A DNA stretch of 64,000 nucleotides from Parietaria judaica (lineage: Eukaryota; Streptophyta; Magnoliopsida; Rosales; Urticaceae): contig OX940860.1 of the NCBI GenBank assembly GCA_954871525.1, positions 30,102,001 to 30,166,000 of the forward strand, written 5' to 3'. How positions within the stretch are numbered: the stretch's first letter is position 1; each line of letters begins with the position of its first letter. The notes beneath the pieces are model-generated. The model did no database searches, had not been told where the DNA came from, and worked only from the letters and a program-made list of their open reading frames with translations. Made by a program: the position numbers and the translations under genes. Below, piece by piece: positions 22,701 through 34,002 of this stretch.

Positions 22701-25021
22701 AAAACTTGAGTTAGGTACTTATAAACATTAAAATAGTCTGTGATATTGGTGTTTTGGTTCCCCTTTTTTGCCAATTTCAAAAGTGTCTTTTTTATTTTTG
22801 AAAAATAGAAATAATAACGGGGTTTTCTTTGATGAAAACAAGTTTTGAAACCGAATTGGCAAAGCAAAACATATATGGATCCCTCTCTTTGATAAAATTA
22901 AGCTTAGCATAGCTATAGTATGTACTTCAAGATTGGCGATGTAAGACAAAAATCCAAAGCAGCCAGCATATGTTACCTGAAACTTTTGGGGAACTGACAC
23001 GTGTTGATGCTTAACTGTCACCGACATAACAGGAGGTGAAACGTCAAACACCGTATTTTCTCCCTTGTAATAAGGTACAAGGCCATAAGTCCCTGCAAAT
23101 GGTTGACTAGAAATTAGCACTATCCATGTCAGCAATTTTACATGCAGAAAAGAATGCCCAAGCTTGACACGCTTTTTGGACTTGATAGAATACGGCATCG
23201 TGTAGAAAAAAGTATCAGAAAAAACCCAAAAGAGATAGAATGCATTACCACAAGGTATTGATCCAAAGGTGAACATTCCTTGAGCATCAGATACAGCATG
23301 GCAGAGAGCTTTGGTTGATCCAGGGGCAGTTCCGGAACCTTGGGGACAATGAACCTCTGCTACGTCATCTGAGGTCAAATAGATGTGAACTCCTAATATA
23401 GGGTTTCCCTGGCAAATGATTTTAAAATATGAATTTGCAAAGCATGACAATAACATTTCACACAGAAATTTCTAAGTAAAAACTCTACCTGGGCGACAAC
23501 AAACCCCCGGATATCATAGCCAGGGACAAAGAAAATATCGTCAACCTTGCCATTTCCGAACCCTAGTTTGACCTGAAACGATATTTTTTGTTTCACTAAA
23601 TCAGAAAGACTTAAATACACAATGACTTAATAAAAACTTTAGCATAAGAAGATATAAACAATCAAACCTCTGTTGAACCTCTAGTTTCAACTTTCAAATC
23701 AGAATGAGAGGCGCGTAATTCATAATTTCCTATACCATCGAAAATATAAATAAACTGGGTAAGAAAAAAGTCCTATCTGTCAAAAATACAATCCAACCAA
23801 TGATTCTAAGTTAATCCAACAACAAGATTTGGTTTTATAGACTTACCTGGAATTATGTTCTTGAACAAGTAACTCCCGCCTGATGATGTAAGCACCGTCG
23901 AGACTAGGTCACCTGAGGGAGACAAAAGATCAACCTTTACATCGGAAGGCCCTCCCTTCTTATTCGGACAGCTGTTTCCACCGAAAGCACCCAAAACTTT
24001 CCCAGAGATTGTGAACCTATACACGGTGAAAATTCATTTTATCTCCCAACCAGTCAACGAAGAAATCAGAGCGTACAACTGTAAAACTAGCAGAGACTAA
24101 GAAATCAAACCCAGTAAATTTGAAGTTAATGTCTTCATTGCCATTGCAGCCAGAATCGTCAACAGTGACACGGACCTGCAATACGTTTTCTCTATCAGAA
24201 ACCGAGCTCCAAACCTCATTTGCATCCCACAATTTAAAGATGAAATCATGAAAAATACGAATTTAGAAACTACAACCTTATCTGGGTTCCACGCCCATCC
24301 TTCCGGTCCATTGATTTTAACAACAAACGAACCCTGGAAATCAAAACCCAATTGTGAATACCAAAGAACCCAAAAAATGCATACCAGAAATGTCGTGTTT
24401 GACTAGTTTAAAGTTTGAACAACGAAATACCTTGTCATAAACCGGAATGAAGTAGTAACCATTCGGAGCACACTGAGTTCGATCCTTAACTAACCCGTCG
24501 AGCGTGCGTAGTTCAATCTAAAATTACCATTCATCAAATTAGATCTCGCACAGCAGAGTTCAATCAAGCCACAGATACTTTCTCAATAATGCAGATGGAT
24601 TAAAAGCTTAAATACTAAAATCAAAACTGAAAAAGCTCAATCCTACGGTCATCATTCATATATTAAGATGAAAATTCATATAATCATGTAATCAATACTC
24701 AACATGAGCAGAGCTTGGGAGATAAAATCGGTACCGTGATGTGCGAATAATCCAACTTCACATCGCTGGTTTGCCTCGCTTTGTTCAGAGACGAACTCGC
24801 CTGGTCGATCAAACAAATAAAAAAGACATGAATATCAGAGTTCAGAAGCTACTGAAAATTCAAACAAAAAAAAAGCATTGACGAATAAAAACGAAAGAAG
24901 AAGATCGATGACAAACCTCGACGAAGCCACCACAACCATGAATCGAATCGGCGAGAGTGGGAGCTAGAATCGAGGAGAGCAGAGCAGAGCAAAGGAGCAG
25001 CGAAGCGATTCCGATCCTCAT
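16714..25021 (-). CDS. NOMO: NOMO-like ER membrane protein (carbohydrate-binding-like fold)
   Basis: A hand-built model of 27 GT-AG exons encodes 1194 residues, close to plant NOMO (about 1.2 kb of codons). From 5' to 3' the exons start at 25021, 24800, 24517, 24333, 24175, 24016, 23729, 23572, 23408, 23092, 22681, 22395, 22196, 22010, 21762, 21525, 20731, 20268, 20068, 19709, 19575, 18816, 18376, 18091, 17530, 16986 and 16828. ATG at 25021 opens a signal peptide (MRIGIASLLLCSALLSSILA); an in-frame GTG lies 7 codons upstream. DSIHGCGGFVE starts the mature protein. Repeated Ig-like/prealbumin-like modules follow, with GSYLFKNIIPG, GYYKLDQV and GNFRLRGLIPN. A C-terminal membrane segment (VFPLVIGVLVIALFVS) precedes a basic tail ending KKTY, a KKxx-type ER-retrieval signal. 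Animal NOMO works with nicalin and TMEM147 at the ER translocon; the plant role is inferred. An exon of 46 bases lies at 19664-19709. Confidence 0.95.
18940..19320. repeat. GGTTAACCGGT-rich repeat debris in a NOMO intron
   Basis: The intron contains many copies of variants such as GGTTATCGGT, CGGTTAACCAG and CAGTAACC. Similar AACCGG/GGTTACCGG debris occurs in the D27-like intron (47430-47740), a NOMO intron (20285-20345) and 32590-32720. This is typical of degraded Ac/Ds-type hAT derivatives; no intact ends are seen here. Confidence 0.35.
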
Positions 25022-25042
25022 CGTCGTCTTCGCCGAATTCAC

Positions 25043-25566
25043 GAGCGAAGAGAGAGAGTGAGAGTGGAATTGAAGAGGAACAGATCTGATGAATTTTAGA
25101 TTTAGAAAATAATATTAATAATAATATTAGACTTTGCTATATGCTTGAGGGTTTATCACTTAATTAAATGAGTCCTAAATTCGTAACTATGAAAAATAAT
25201 TAAGCTCTTCTTCCAATAAGCAAATTTAATACAAATTCTATTTAAATTATTATTACTTTTATTTTGAGTTATCGTAATTTAATGTCGATGTGTTAAGTAA
25301 AAGCGACGGTATATTCAACTTTTTTTTTTCGGTTTGTATTCTCAGTGTTATTAAAAATATAAATTATTATAAATAAATAAAAATGGCGGCTATATTTTTT
25401 CGACGTATATTTTTTATATTTTCAAAATAGTATTTTGATACAAGACTGGTTGGTTTAATTCTTATTAACTTCATTATTGAAATATAAACGGTAAAGGGAT
25501 GGTTCGTCAAGTTAGAAAGTCATTTTAATCTTTCTCTGAAGAAGTGTACGAGGCTTTTAAGCAGTA

Positions 25567-25621
<55 letters not shown>

Positions 25622-26421
25622 TTACAGTTCTTCACCAAGTAACTAAATGGGCCAAAATAGCCCAAAAAGTGATAAACGACACACTTTATTTATTTATAAA
25701 CGACAACTCTATTTCTACAAGCTCGGGCAAGCGTGGTATTTTGTTATTTTACTCTTTACACGGATTTCATATTCATCTATTTTGCTTAATTATGTTTGTT
25801 GTCCACTTTTTTGGGACGACAGTAGATCCCCGACTGCGTGTCAAAATCAAGGCATCAAAACCGCACACGGTGTGCGATTTTGATGCCATGCCTTGATTGT
25901 CTTGAAATACTATTTTACTTTTGTAGGGTCTATATTTTCTCGTGAAAAAAATCATCGTTAACAGTGTCTGTATTATTTGTAGTTGGACGAAAACGACACG
26001 ATCGCATTATATACAAAATATAGATACAATTTTTTTATTCGACATTGCTCCTTATTCCTTAAATATATGTTTGTAAGTGATAATGAAACACTTCTTCTGA
26101 AAGCAAACTGTCGTTAAATGCACCGTACACGACACACTTTATAGTTTGTTGTCGTTTCTAATTCAACGATATGTCGTGTCGTTTCCTATATACGTATATG
26201 TTATCAAATGTCGTTTTATTTAGAGACTACCAGTCCAGTATTAAGATTACAAAATAGACTTTGTACCAGAGATGGTTATTTTTGTACGGGCTTGTACTAC
26301 TGCTTATTAATACCAAGTGACCATATAAAAACTATATATTCCACTCAACTTAATCACATAATTCATTTTAAAAATATAAAGGCCACAGCTTTACTAATAT
26401 GCAAATATAAAAATAATTATG
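25043..26421. other. Intergenic sequence with TA repeat, hairpin and GTCGTTT-rich stretch
   Basis: Upstream of NOMO. It contains a (TA)n run (25574-25617), a short near-perfect hairpin (25847-25897) and, from about 25670 to 26215, at least eight copies of AACGAC/GTCGTT. No gene is supported. The last five bases (TTATG) are the left target duplication of the copia element. Confidence 0.6.
25847..25897. repeat. Short inverted repeat (hairpin)
   Basis: The left arm TCAAGGCATCAAAACCGCAC pairs with the right arm, whose reverse complement is TCAAGGCA-tggca-TCAAAATCGCACAC: one mismatch and one 5-base bulge over 22 bp. The loop is about 2 bases. It is too short for an ordinary plant miRNA precursor and is more likely the core of an old MITE. 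Confidence 0.55.
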
Positions 26422-27093
26422 TGTTGGGGATTTCACCCAGCAACCCGATACGAATATCGATTACCACGAACAAATGCGGAATAACACGATTGAATTGGAC
26501 GACAAAGACTAACGCTTTATTGATCACGATAACGTTTGAATTACACAACCGGTTACAAAAGATTCGATCTTCTCCAGAAGATGATCTTCCCGTTGAATTC
26601 AAACTCACAGCTCCTTTCACAGCTCCCTCCGATGACTCCACCGTACGCTATACGATGTCGAGATGACCTTCGTCTTCCAGCGCTCTTCACGGTGATCGGA
26701 GATGAACCAGACCCAGAGAACGCCGGCGATCAGGACCCCGGTGCGAACGAACCCCTTTGACGCCGCGAAGAAGCTCCGACAGATCCCCAGAGTGTGCTCC
26801 TCTGTCTGTCGTTCCCGAGCCTTCCCTCTCCGTACTCCGTCGTCACCTTCGTCGTCGTAACCACCGTCTGACTCGCCTGAGAAGCTCTGTCTCTCAAGAA
26901 CTCTCTCTTCTTGATTCTCTCTCTCTTTGCTGTATGGTCTGATTCTTCTAACCGCTGTATGAGCTTTGCTTATATAGCCGTTGGCTCATCCTTATCGTCC
27001 CCGGATGGTGACTGAATGTCATCGCCCGATAGGTTCCTTATCTTTAAGTGACTGTGACACACATGATCTTGTGTCACCGATGGGTGATCAACA
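26422..27093 (-). repeat. 3' LTR of the copia element
   Basis: 672 bp, TG...CA ends, co-linear with the other LTR. It is preceded on the coding strand by the polypurine tract. Confidence 0.95.
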
Positions 27094-27107
27094 ATCTCCA
27101 CCTTGTG
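27094..27107 (-). other. Polypurine tract of the copia element
   Basis: On the minus strand the sequence directly before the 3' LTR reads ACAAGGTGGAGAT, purine-rich as needed to prime plus-strand DNA synthesis. Confidence 0.75.
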
Positions 27108-27146
27108 TCATCGTCGCTTATTGATAATTCGCCCCTGTCCTCGAGC

Positions 27147-29309
27147 TTAGGCGCTCGATCCACCCTTATCCTTCGGCTCTGGTTGGGTATCACCAACCCC
27201 GAGCTGAACCAAGCTCTGTTCGAACTTGCCGACTGGAATCACCTTAGTGATCATGTCCGCCGGGTTCTCATCGGTTCCGATCTTGAGAACCTTCATCGTA
27301 TTCAACTCTACGATGTCCTTGACGAAGTGCAGCCTAATGTCGATATGCTTGGTCCTCTCGTGATACATCTGATTCTTACACAAGTGTATCGCGGACTGGC
27401 TGTCGCAGTAAAGGTCGAAGGACCTTTGCTCGAATCCTAGCTCTGTGAGAAGCCCTTTCAGCCAGAGCCTTTCCTTAGCAGCCTCAGTGATTGCCACGTA
27501 TTCAGCCTCTGTGGTTGATAAGGCCACGATGTGCTGAAGCGATGCCTTCCAGCTGACTAGATTCCCGAACACCTTGAAGTTGTATCCGGTGAGAGATCTT
27601 CGCTTGTCGAGGTCTCCTGCATAATCTGAGTCAACGAAGCCTTGAATCACTGATTCCTTTGTCTCCTCACTGGAGTAAATCAGGCCCTTGTCGGAACTGC
27701 CTGCCAAGTATCGGAGGATCCACTTGACGGCATTCCAATGTTCTTGCCCCGGGTTAGCCATGTACCGGCTTACCAAGCTTACTGCATAGGCCAAATCTGG
27801 TCTCGTGCAGATCATCCCGTACATGAGGCTTCCGACGGCACTTGTGTATGGCACAAGTCTCATCCTCTTCTCCTCAGCCTCTGTCGTCGGGCTTAACTCA
27901 TTACAGAGTTTGAAGTGAGGTGCGAGGGGCTGTTTCGAAGGCTTGGCCTTCTCCATTTGGAACTTCTCGACGACCTTCCTGAAGTAGTCCGTTTGCGAGA
28001 CGCTGAGGTAGCCTCTCGCGCGGTCTCTTCGGATGTCCATCCCGAGAATCCTTCTCGCTGGCCCCAAGTCCTTCATCTCGAACTCTGACTTCAATGAGTC
28101 CTTAAGCTTCCTGATTTCTCCAGTACTGCTGGAAATGATGAGCATATCGTCAACATATAGGAGTAAGTAAATACTCACACCGCTGCTCGTCGTTCTGAAG
28201 TAGACACAGTTGTCGTGTCTGCTCCTCCGATAGGAATTCTTCTGCATGAATGTGTCAAACCTCTTATACCATTGTCGAGGAGATTGCTTAAGTCCGTACA
28301 AGGACTTCTTAAGAGAGCAAACCCAATCCTCTTTTCCCTTCTGCACGAACCCCTCGGGTTGTTGCATGAGGATTTTCTCCTCGAGTTCTCCATGTAGGAA
28401 GGTTGTCTTCACATCCATCTGTTCAAGCTCCCAGTTGAACTTCGCAACCATCGATAGTAGCACCCTTATCGATGTATGCTTTACCACTGGCGAGAATACT
28501 TCATTGAAGTCTATACCTTCTCGCTGTGTGAATCCCTTCGCCACCAACCTGGCCTTGAACCTCGCCGGCTCGCCTCCTGGTGCACTTGGCTTCACCTTGT
28601 ATAGCCACCGACAGCCGACAACCTTGCAGTTCTTCGGCTTCGGAACAAGGACCCAAGTATTGTTCTGGTGAAGAGAGTTCATCTCTTCGTCCATTGCCGC
28701 TCGCCACTTCTTCTCGTCGCTGGACCTGATGGCTTCATTGAACGAGCGAGGCTCGTTGTCGATTTCGACACCTGCAGTGTTGAAAGCATAAGCCACCATC
28801 TCAGCGTGGGCGTATCTTATCGGCTTCCTGATAGCCCGTCGGGGTCTATCCCGAGAAAGTAGGTATCCCTCGTCGGGAGTTTCCTCTTCGGCTCCGAGAG
28901 CCTCTTCCTCGCTGTCCTCTTCGCTGGACACCTCATCGTTGTTCGATGAGACCTGCTCCCGATGATCTTGTCGGCTGGATTCTCCTCGATCTCTTCTTAT
29001 CGGGCTTCCTTTACTACCGCTCGACGAAGCTTCATCGCAGGTACCTTGTCGGAACTTCGAAAGTTCCTCATCGCGGGATTCTCGTCGCGATAGCTCTTCA
29101 TCGCGGGATTCTCGTCGCGATAGCTCTTCTTGCATACCTTGTCGGGTATGCTCATCGGGAATTCCTTGTCGCAAATTCTCTTCGCGATCACCTCTTCGGC
29201 CATTTTCCTCTGGGTTTCCGATAAGAGCTCCTCGGGTAAAATACTCCCGATGAGCCTCTTTTCGTCCTGGCTCATCGCAAAGCTCCACCTCAAGCTGAAA
29301 TCCGTCTCC
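27147..29309 (-). CDS. Copia polyprotein, part 2: reverse transcriptase and RNase H
   Basis: The frame continues directly from part 1 after a single TAA (29310-29312). From the first usable codon (29288) it gives 713 residues. A low-complexity acidic/Arg-rich linker (about residues 1-130) leads into the copia RT, with [20 protein letters not shown], a [11 protein letters not shown] block and the catalytic YVDDML motif. The RNase H part has [19 protein letters not shown] and [11 protein letters not shown]. All catalytic signatures I can recognise are intact. The ORF ends about 50 bp before the 3' LTR. It is not an independent gene. Confidence 0.9.
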   Translation of the reverse strand, partial: GDGFQLEVELCDEPGRKEAHREYFTRGALIGNPEENGRRGDREENLRQGIPDEHTRQGMQEELSRRESRDEELSRRESRDEELSKFRQGTCDEASSSGSKGSPIRRDRGESSRQDHREQVSSNNDEVSSEEDSEEEALGAEEETPDEGYLLSRDRPRRAIRKPIRYAHAEMVAYAFNTAGVEIDNEPRSFNEAIRSSDEKKWRAAMDEEMNSLHQNNTWVLVPKPKNCKVVGCRWLYKVKPSAPGGEPARFKARLVAKGFTQREGIDFNEVFSPVVKHTSIRVLLSMVAKFNWELEQMDVKTTFLHGELEEKILMQQPEGFVQKGKEDWVCSLKKSLYGLKQSPRQWYKRFDTFMQKNSYRRSRHDNCVYFRTTSSGVSIYLLLYVDDMLIISSSTGEIRKLKDSLKSEFEMKDLGPARRILGMDIRRDRARGYLSVSQTDYFRKVVEKFQMEKAKPSKQPLAPHFKLCNELSPTTEAEEKRMRLVPYTSAVGSLMYGMICTRPDLAYAVSLVSRYMANPGQEHWNAVKWILRYLAGSSDKGLIYSSEETKESVIQGFVDSDYAGDLDKRRSLTGYNFKVFGNLVSWKASLQHIVALSTTEAEYVAITEAAKERLWLKGLLTELGFEQRSFDLYCDSQSAIHLCKNQMYHERTKHIDIRLHFVKDIVELNTMKVLKIGTDENPADMITKVIPVGKFEQSLVQLGVGDTQPEPKDKGGSSA

Positions 29310-31472
29310 TTAGTAGAGATCTTCAGGGCTTGTCGGGGTTGCCTTGCCTTCCAAGAAACTTTCTTCATTGAAAGTGACGTCTCGACTGATGATGCACTTT
29401 CGTGACTCCGAACACCAAATCCGGTACCCTTTAACTCCGTCGGGGTACCCCATGAACAGTCCTTTCTTGGCCCTAGGTACAAGCTTACCATCGTTTACAT
29501 GATAGTAAGCTGCACAGCCAAAGACTTTCAGTTTGGAGTAGTCGGTGTGCTCTGGTCGATTTGTCCATCGCTTCTGAGGAACTTCAAAGTCTATCGCAGA
29601 CGATGGCAACCTATTGATCAGATAGGCCGCTGTATGGACAGCTTCTCCCCAGAACCGCGATGACAAATTTGCCCTCGAGAGCATACACCTTACTCGTTCC
29701 ATGATGGTTCGGTTCATTCTTTCAGCGAGACCGTTCTGTTGAGGCGTGTGCCTCACAGTCTTGGATCGTCGGATGCCTGCCTTCCGGCAGTGATCGTTGA
29801 ACTCCTCGGACAGATACTCCAATCCATTGTCCGTGCGGAGATGCAAGAGCCTCTTCCCACACTGATTCTCAACAAGTGCGCGCCAGTTGACAAAGGCTTC
29901 GAAAGCCTTGTCCTTTGATCTGATCATATAAACCCAGAGCTTCCTCGAGTAGTCGTCGATGAAGGAGATAAAGTATCTGTTTCCTCCATGCGAATCTACT
30001 CGTGCCGGTCCCCACAAGTCAGAGTGAACATAGTCAAGAACCGACTTGCTCGTGTGAGACCCCTTGCCGAATTTCACCCGATGCTGCTTCCCAAACACAC
30101 AGTGTTCGCAGAAGTCGAGCTTCTCCACCTTATCGTTCCCGAAGCAGCCTCCTCGCTTGAGTATATCAAGCCCCTTCTCGCTGACATGCCCCAGTCTATC
30201 GTGCCATAGAGTGGTTTTCGACACTGTCGCTGAGATATTTGCTGCTTCCCCGATGGCAGTCTCACCCTCCAGGATGTATATGCCATTGTACCGATAAGCC
30301 CTCATGAATGTCATCGCACCCTTTGTGACTTTTAAGCCACCCTTGCATGACTTCCATGAGTATCCTTGCTCTTCGAGGACACCCAAAGAGATAAGATTTC
30401 GTTTGAGTCCAGGGACATACCTTACTTGGTTCAGGGTTCTCCGTGTGCCATCCTTGAGTCTTAATGATATCGACCCAATCCCCTCGACAGCGCACATCTC
30501 CTCGGTGCCCGTCGATACTGGCATGACCTCCTCGTCGGCCTTCATCCCCTCGAACCAACTGTGCTCGTGACTCATGTGGTACGAGCATCCCGAATCCAGT
30601 ATCCACGCTGTTCGCATGCTGGTCGGCATCATCGCGAGGACCTCAGCGCTGTCGTACCCTCCCGATACCTGGGAAGCGTTCGCTGGACCGTCGTCGCTAT
30701 TCTTTCTGAACGGCTTACCCGTTCTCTTCTCGGGACAATCTCTCTTGAAATGTCCTTCCTTGTTACAGTTGTAACACTTGCCGCTCCTCGGCCTTGATGA
30801 AGATCGCCTCGGTGAGCCTCTCCTGAACTTCTCTCGCTTAGCCGGTCTTTCACGGTTAACGACGAGGCTCTCCACTCCACCTGATCTTCCATCGAACTTG
30901 CCCTCCTGCTTGCGCTGAACCTCCTTGGCTAGCACGGCCGTCTTAACATCGTCGACGGTGAGGGTCTCCCTGCCACTAAATAGCAGAATGTCCTGGATCC
31001 TGTCGTACATCCCCGATACCGAATTCAGTAGGAGGAGTGCTTGATCCTTTGACGGGACTTCCACATTTATCGTCTTCAGATCTGTGATGATCTTCTTGAA
31101 TTCGATAAAGTGTTGCTTCAGCGATGATCCCGGAGCCATCTTGAGGGTATACATCCGTTGTTTGAGAAACAACTCGTTCGCCCAGGACTTCCTGTTGTAC
31201 GTCTCATCGAGACGCTTCCAGATTCCTGCAGCTGTCATCTCGTCTTGGATGTCTCTGATGACATCATCGCTGAGAGCGAGAATAATGGTGCTTCTCGCCC
31301 TCGTCATGATGTCTTCCTTGTCCTCCTCACTCAGCTTCTCCGAGAATGCCTCATCGCCCTTGAGCGCCTTGTCGAGGCGCATCTGGCACAGCTGTGCGTG
31401 CATCTTGATCTTCCAGATGTTGAAGTCACCATCGCCGGTGAACTTCGCGATATCTGTCTTGTCTGGTCCCAT
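29310..31472 (-). CDS. Copia polyprotein, part 1: gag, protease, integrase
   Basis: 720 codons from an ATG giving MGPDKTDIAKFTGDGDFNIW. The gag domain is followed at about residue 233 by a CCHC zinc knuckle (CYNCNKEGHFKRDC). The aspartic protease signature is WILDSGCSYHM (about 290). The integrase has an HHCC zinc-binding region (HDRLGHVSEKG ... CEHCVFGKQH) and the catalytic residues in HSDLWGP, LRTDNGLEY and QQNGLAERMNRT. The frame stops at TAA after SPEDLY, upstream of the reverse transcriptase. In most copia elements the whole polyprotein is one frame, so this is either a nonsense mutation or a site needing readthrough. Confidence 0.92.
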   Translation of the reverse strand: MGPDKTDIAKFTGDGDFNIWKIKMHAQLCQMRLDKALKGDEAFSEKLSEEDKEDIMTRARSTIILALSDDVIRDIQDEMTAAGIWKRLDETYNRKSWANELFLKQRMYTLKMAPGSSLKQHFIEFKKIITDLKTINVEVPSKDQALLLLNSVSGMYDRIQDILLFSGRETLTVDDVKTAVLAKEVQRKQEGKFDGRSGGVESLVVNRERPAKREKFRRGSPRRSSSRPRSGKCYNCNKEGHFKRDCPEKRTGKPFRKNSDDGPANASQVSGGYDSAEVLAMMPTSMRTAWILDSGCSYHMSHEHSWFEGMKADEEVMPVSTGTEEMCAVEGIGSISLRLKDGTRRTLNQVRYVPGLKRNLISLGVLEEQGYSWKSCKGGLKVTKGAMTFMRAYRYNGIYILEGETAIGEAANISATVSKTTLWHDRLGHVSEKGLDILKRGGCFGNDKVEKLDFCEHCVFGKQHRVKFGKGSHTSKSVLDYVHSDLWGPARVDSHGGNRYFISFIDDYSRKLWVYMIRSKDKAFEAFVNWRALVENQCGKRLLHLRTDNGLEYLSEEFNDHCRKAGIRRSKTVRHTPQQNGLAERMNRTIMERVRCMLSRANLSSRFWGEAVHTAAYLINRLPSSAIDFEVPQKRWTNRPEHTDYSKLKVFGCAAYYHVNDGKLVPRAKKGLFMGYPDGVKGYRIWCSESRKCIISRDVTFNEESFLEGKATPTSPEDLY

Positions 31473-31611
31473 TATTCCTTATCGCGTTTGGCAGGAGTGA
31501 CTCTGACGATCTTCGTCAAGATTCAGAATCTTGAACTCCTTTACTTTCTTGTTCGGTTCTTGAACTCGGATCTTGATTCTCCGATGAACCCTTCCTTGAT
31601 TCACCGAGAGA

Positions 31612-31629
31612 AGGAGCTCTGATACCACT
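31612..31629 (-). other. Primer binding site of the copia element
   Basis: On the minus strand, just inside the 5' LTR, the sequence is TGGTATCAGAGC, complementary to the 3' end of initiator methionine tRNA. This is the usual primer site for plant copia elements. Confidence 0.9.
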
Positions 31630-32301
31630 TGTTGGGGATTTCACCCAGCAACCCGATACGAATATCGATTACCACGAACAAATGCGGAATAACACGATTG
31701 AATTGGACGACAAAGACTAACGCTTTATTGATCACGATAACGTTTGAATTACACAACCGGTTACAAAAGATTCGATCTTCTCCAGAAGATGATCTTCCCG
31801 TTGAATTCAAACTCACAGCTCCTTTCACAGCTCCCTCCGATGACTCCACCGTACGCTATACGATGTCGAGATGACCTTCGTCTTCCAGCGCTCTTCACGG
31901 TGATCGGAGATGAACCAGACCCAGAGAACGCCGGCGATCAGGACCCCGGTGCGAACGAACCCCTTTGACGCCGCGAAGAAGCTCCGACAGATCCCCAGAG
32001 TGTGCTCCTCTGTCTGTCGTTCCCGAGCCTTCCCTCTCCGTACTCCGTCGTCACCTTCGTCGTCGTAACCACCGTCTGACTCGCCTGAGAAGCTCTGTCT
32101 CTCAAGAACTCTCTCTTCTTGATTCTCTCTCTCTTTGCTGTATGGTCTGATTCTTCTAACCGCTGTATGAGCTTTGCTTATATAGCCGTTGGCTCATCCT
32201 TATCGTCCCCGGATGGTGACTGAATGTCATCGCCCGATAGGTTCCTTATCTTTAAGTGACTGTGACACACATGATCTTGTGTCACCGATGGGTGATCAAC
32301 A
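31630..32301 (-). repeat. 5' LTR of the copia element
   Basis: 672 bp, co-linear with the 3' LTR over its whole length. It carries the promoter for the element on the minus strand. Confidence 0.95.
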
Positions 32302-33423
32302 TTATGTGTTATATTCTTCATTTTTCCACTGATAATGGGACAATAATGAAGATTATTATATGTTATCAAAATGAAAAACTTTAACAAAAACATCAATTAC
32401 TCGCTTTTAAAAATTATCGATAAATATACTAATTTTTTTAATAATTTACCAAATATGATATAATTGATTTGTTAAAATTATAAAAACAAAAGCAAATATT
32501 AATAAGCGGCCCAAAACTCATGCAAGTGTTTTGTTACGATTTTGTTTCGTGTGTTGTCCATAATTTTGTCCCGAAAGAAAATCAAGATTTTTATACTTGT
32601 TCCGGTTCCGATTAAAAAAAACATGACTTTTCACATCTAAACCAAAACCGGGACACAAAAAAATGTCCTGAAAAATCGGAATAGGGATAAAAAATAGTCA
32701 ATTTTCTGGTTCTAATTTCACCCCATATAGTTATATATATATATATATATATATATTTTGATTTCTGTATTCTAGTTATGAATCATCCACTTTTCACCCA
32801 TTACCATTTTATATTAATATATATATATATATACAATTATACATAATATACACTCAAGAAAGAAAGTTAGTTAATTTATGCCTTAAAAGCACTTCCAATT
32901 TTGTTGGGTAGCCATTTGTCTTTGTTTTTAGAGTGGTTAATCATAAATGTTCCTAACCTTGCATCTTAATACAATTTACCTTCTAAATTCTAATTTATAG
33001 CAAAAATACCCTATATTCTTCCACGAAGAGCACACTTCTCCATACCGTATTCAAAATGACAAAAGTATTAACTTGTGCCTAACAAATGTCTTTCTTGTTT
33101 TTGTTCACCAATTAGTTCTAAAAAAAAATTATTATTACAATTATATTGTGAAACTATCAATTATCAATCCATCCATTCAATTCAAGAAGGCAAAACTACT
33201 TAGATAAAAGTCATTCAAAATAAAATAAAATAAATAAAATACAATCAAACAAGTCTGATCGTTACAAACTCATTTTCCCATCATGCTACTTGTATGGAAT
33301 GGAACAATTTACTACTTTATAAAACCTAAAGGACATTACTGTAGAAAGTTAAAGTTCAAAGAATAAATTGAACTAATATAAAAAGTTCCGGGGACATTAC
33401 TGCAATTATTCATGTTTTTTTAA
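32302..33423. other. AT-rich intergenic sequence
   Basis: No gene. It has short TA runs at about 32731-32755 and 32817-32834. A segment at about 32590-32725 with CCGGTTCCGATT and GGTTCTAATTTCACCCC resembles decayed Ac/Ds-type hAT sequence. Confidence 0.5.
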
Positions 33424-33892
33424 GGGTTAATGACGGCAAAAATACTCAAAGTTTTGTCAAAGAACCCCTCGTTTACCCAAAGTTTAAAAGTAGTGGTAAA
33501 AATACCCAAAGTCGCATTTGGGGAATTGACCAGTCCATTCTCGTAGCGCCGTTAACTTACCCGTTAACTATGGCCACGCGGACAAACGTGGGTTGCTGAC
33601 ATAACAATTTTTGCCACATGGATGAGCCCAAATCAGCCTTGTTTACGACAAAACAACGAATTAAACCCCTAATAAACACTATTTAATACAACTAATTGAA
33701 CCCCTAATGATTACACTTAACAAAACAAATTTGTCCACGTGGCCAGAGTTAACCGGTAAGTTAACGACGTTACGAGAATGGAGTGGTCAACTCCCTAAAT
33801 GCGACTTTGGGTATTTTTGCCATTACTTTTAAACTTTGGGTACACGAGGGGTTCTTTGACCAAACTTTGGGTATTTTTGCCGTCATTAACCC
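33424..33892. mobile_element. Long-TIR MITE (Mutator-like)
   Basis: A 469-bp unit begins GGGTTAATGACGGCAAAAAT and ends with its reverse complement (TTTTTGCCGTCATTAACCC). The inverted arms are about 150 bp each and include CAAAGAACCCCTCGT and the CCATTCTCGTA-CGCCGTTAAC block. The flanks are T7AA on the left and T8AA on the right, which allows a 9-bp duplication but is ambiguous because of the T run. A second, right-truncated copy lies at 45512-45931. Confidence 0.7.
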
Positions 33893-34002
33893 TTTTTTTT
33901 AATAATAATCCAAGTAATTAGTAATGCATAGAAAAGTCAAGCACTTTCAGTTTATGAAGAGTATTTCGCAAATAAAACCAAAAAAAAAAACAGAGGTCAG
34001 AA

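Larger units (their letters stand above)
26422..32301 (-). mobile_element. Complete Ty1/copia LTR retrotransposon
   Basis: It has two 672-bp LTRs (26422-27093 and 31630-32301) that start TGTTGGGGATTTC and end GATCAACA, flanked by TTATG duplications (26417-26421 and 32302-32306). It is transcribed on the minus strand, so the right LTR is the 5' LTR. Order is gag, protease, integrase, reverse transcriptase, RNase H, which is the copia order. The LTRs have equal length and give the same set of ORFs; I saw no difference between them, which implies a recent insertion. A single in-frame TAA breaks the polyprotein. Confidence 0.95.

Noticed and set aside
27147..31472. Two copia ORFs as two separate genes
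   Set aside because: They are in one frame, separated by one stop, and together give the standard copia order. They are parts of one polyprotein.
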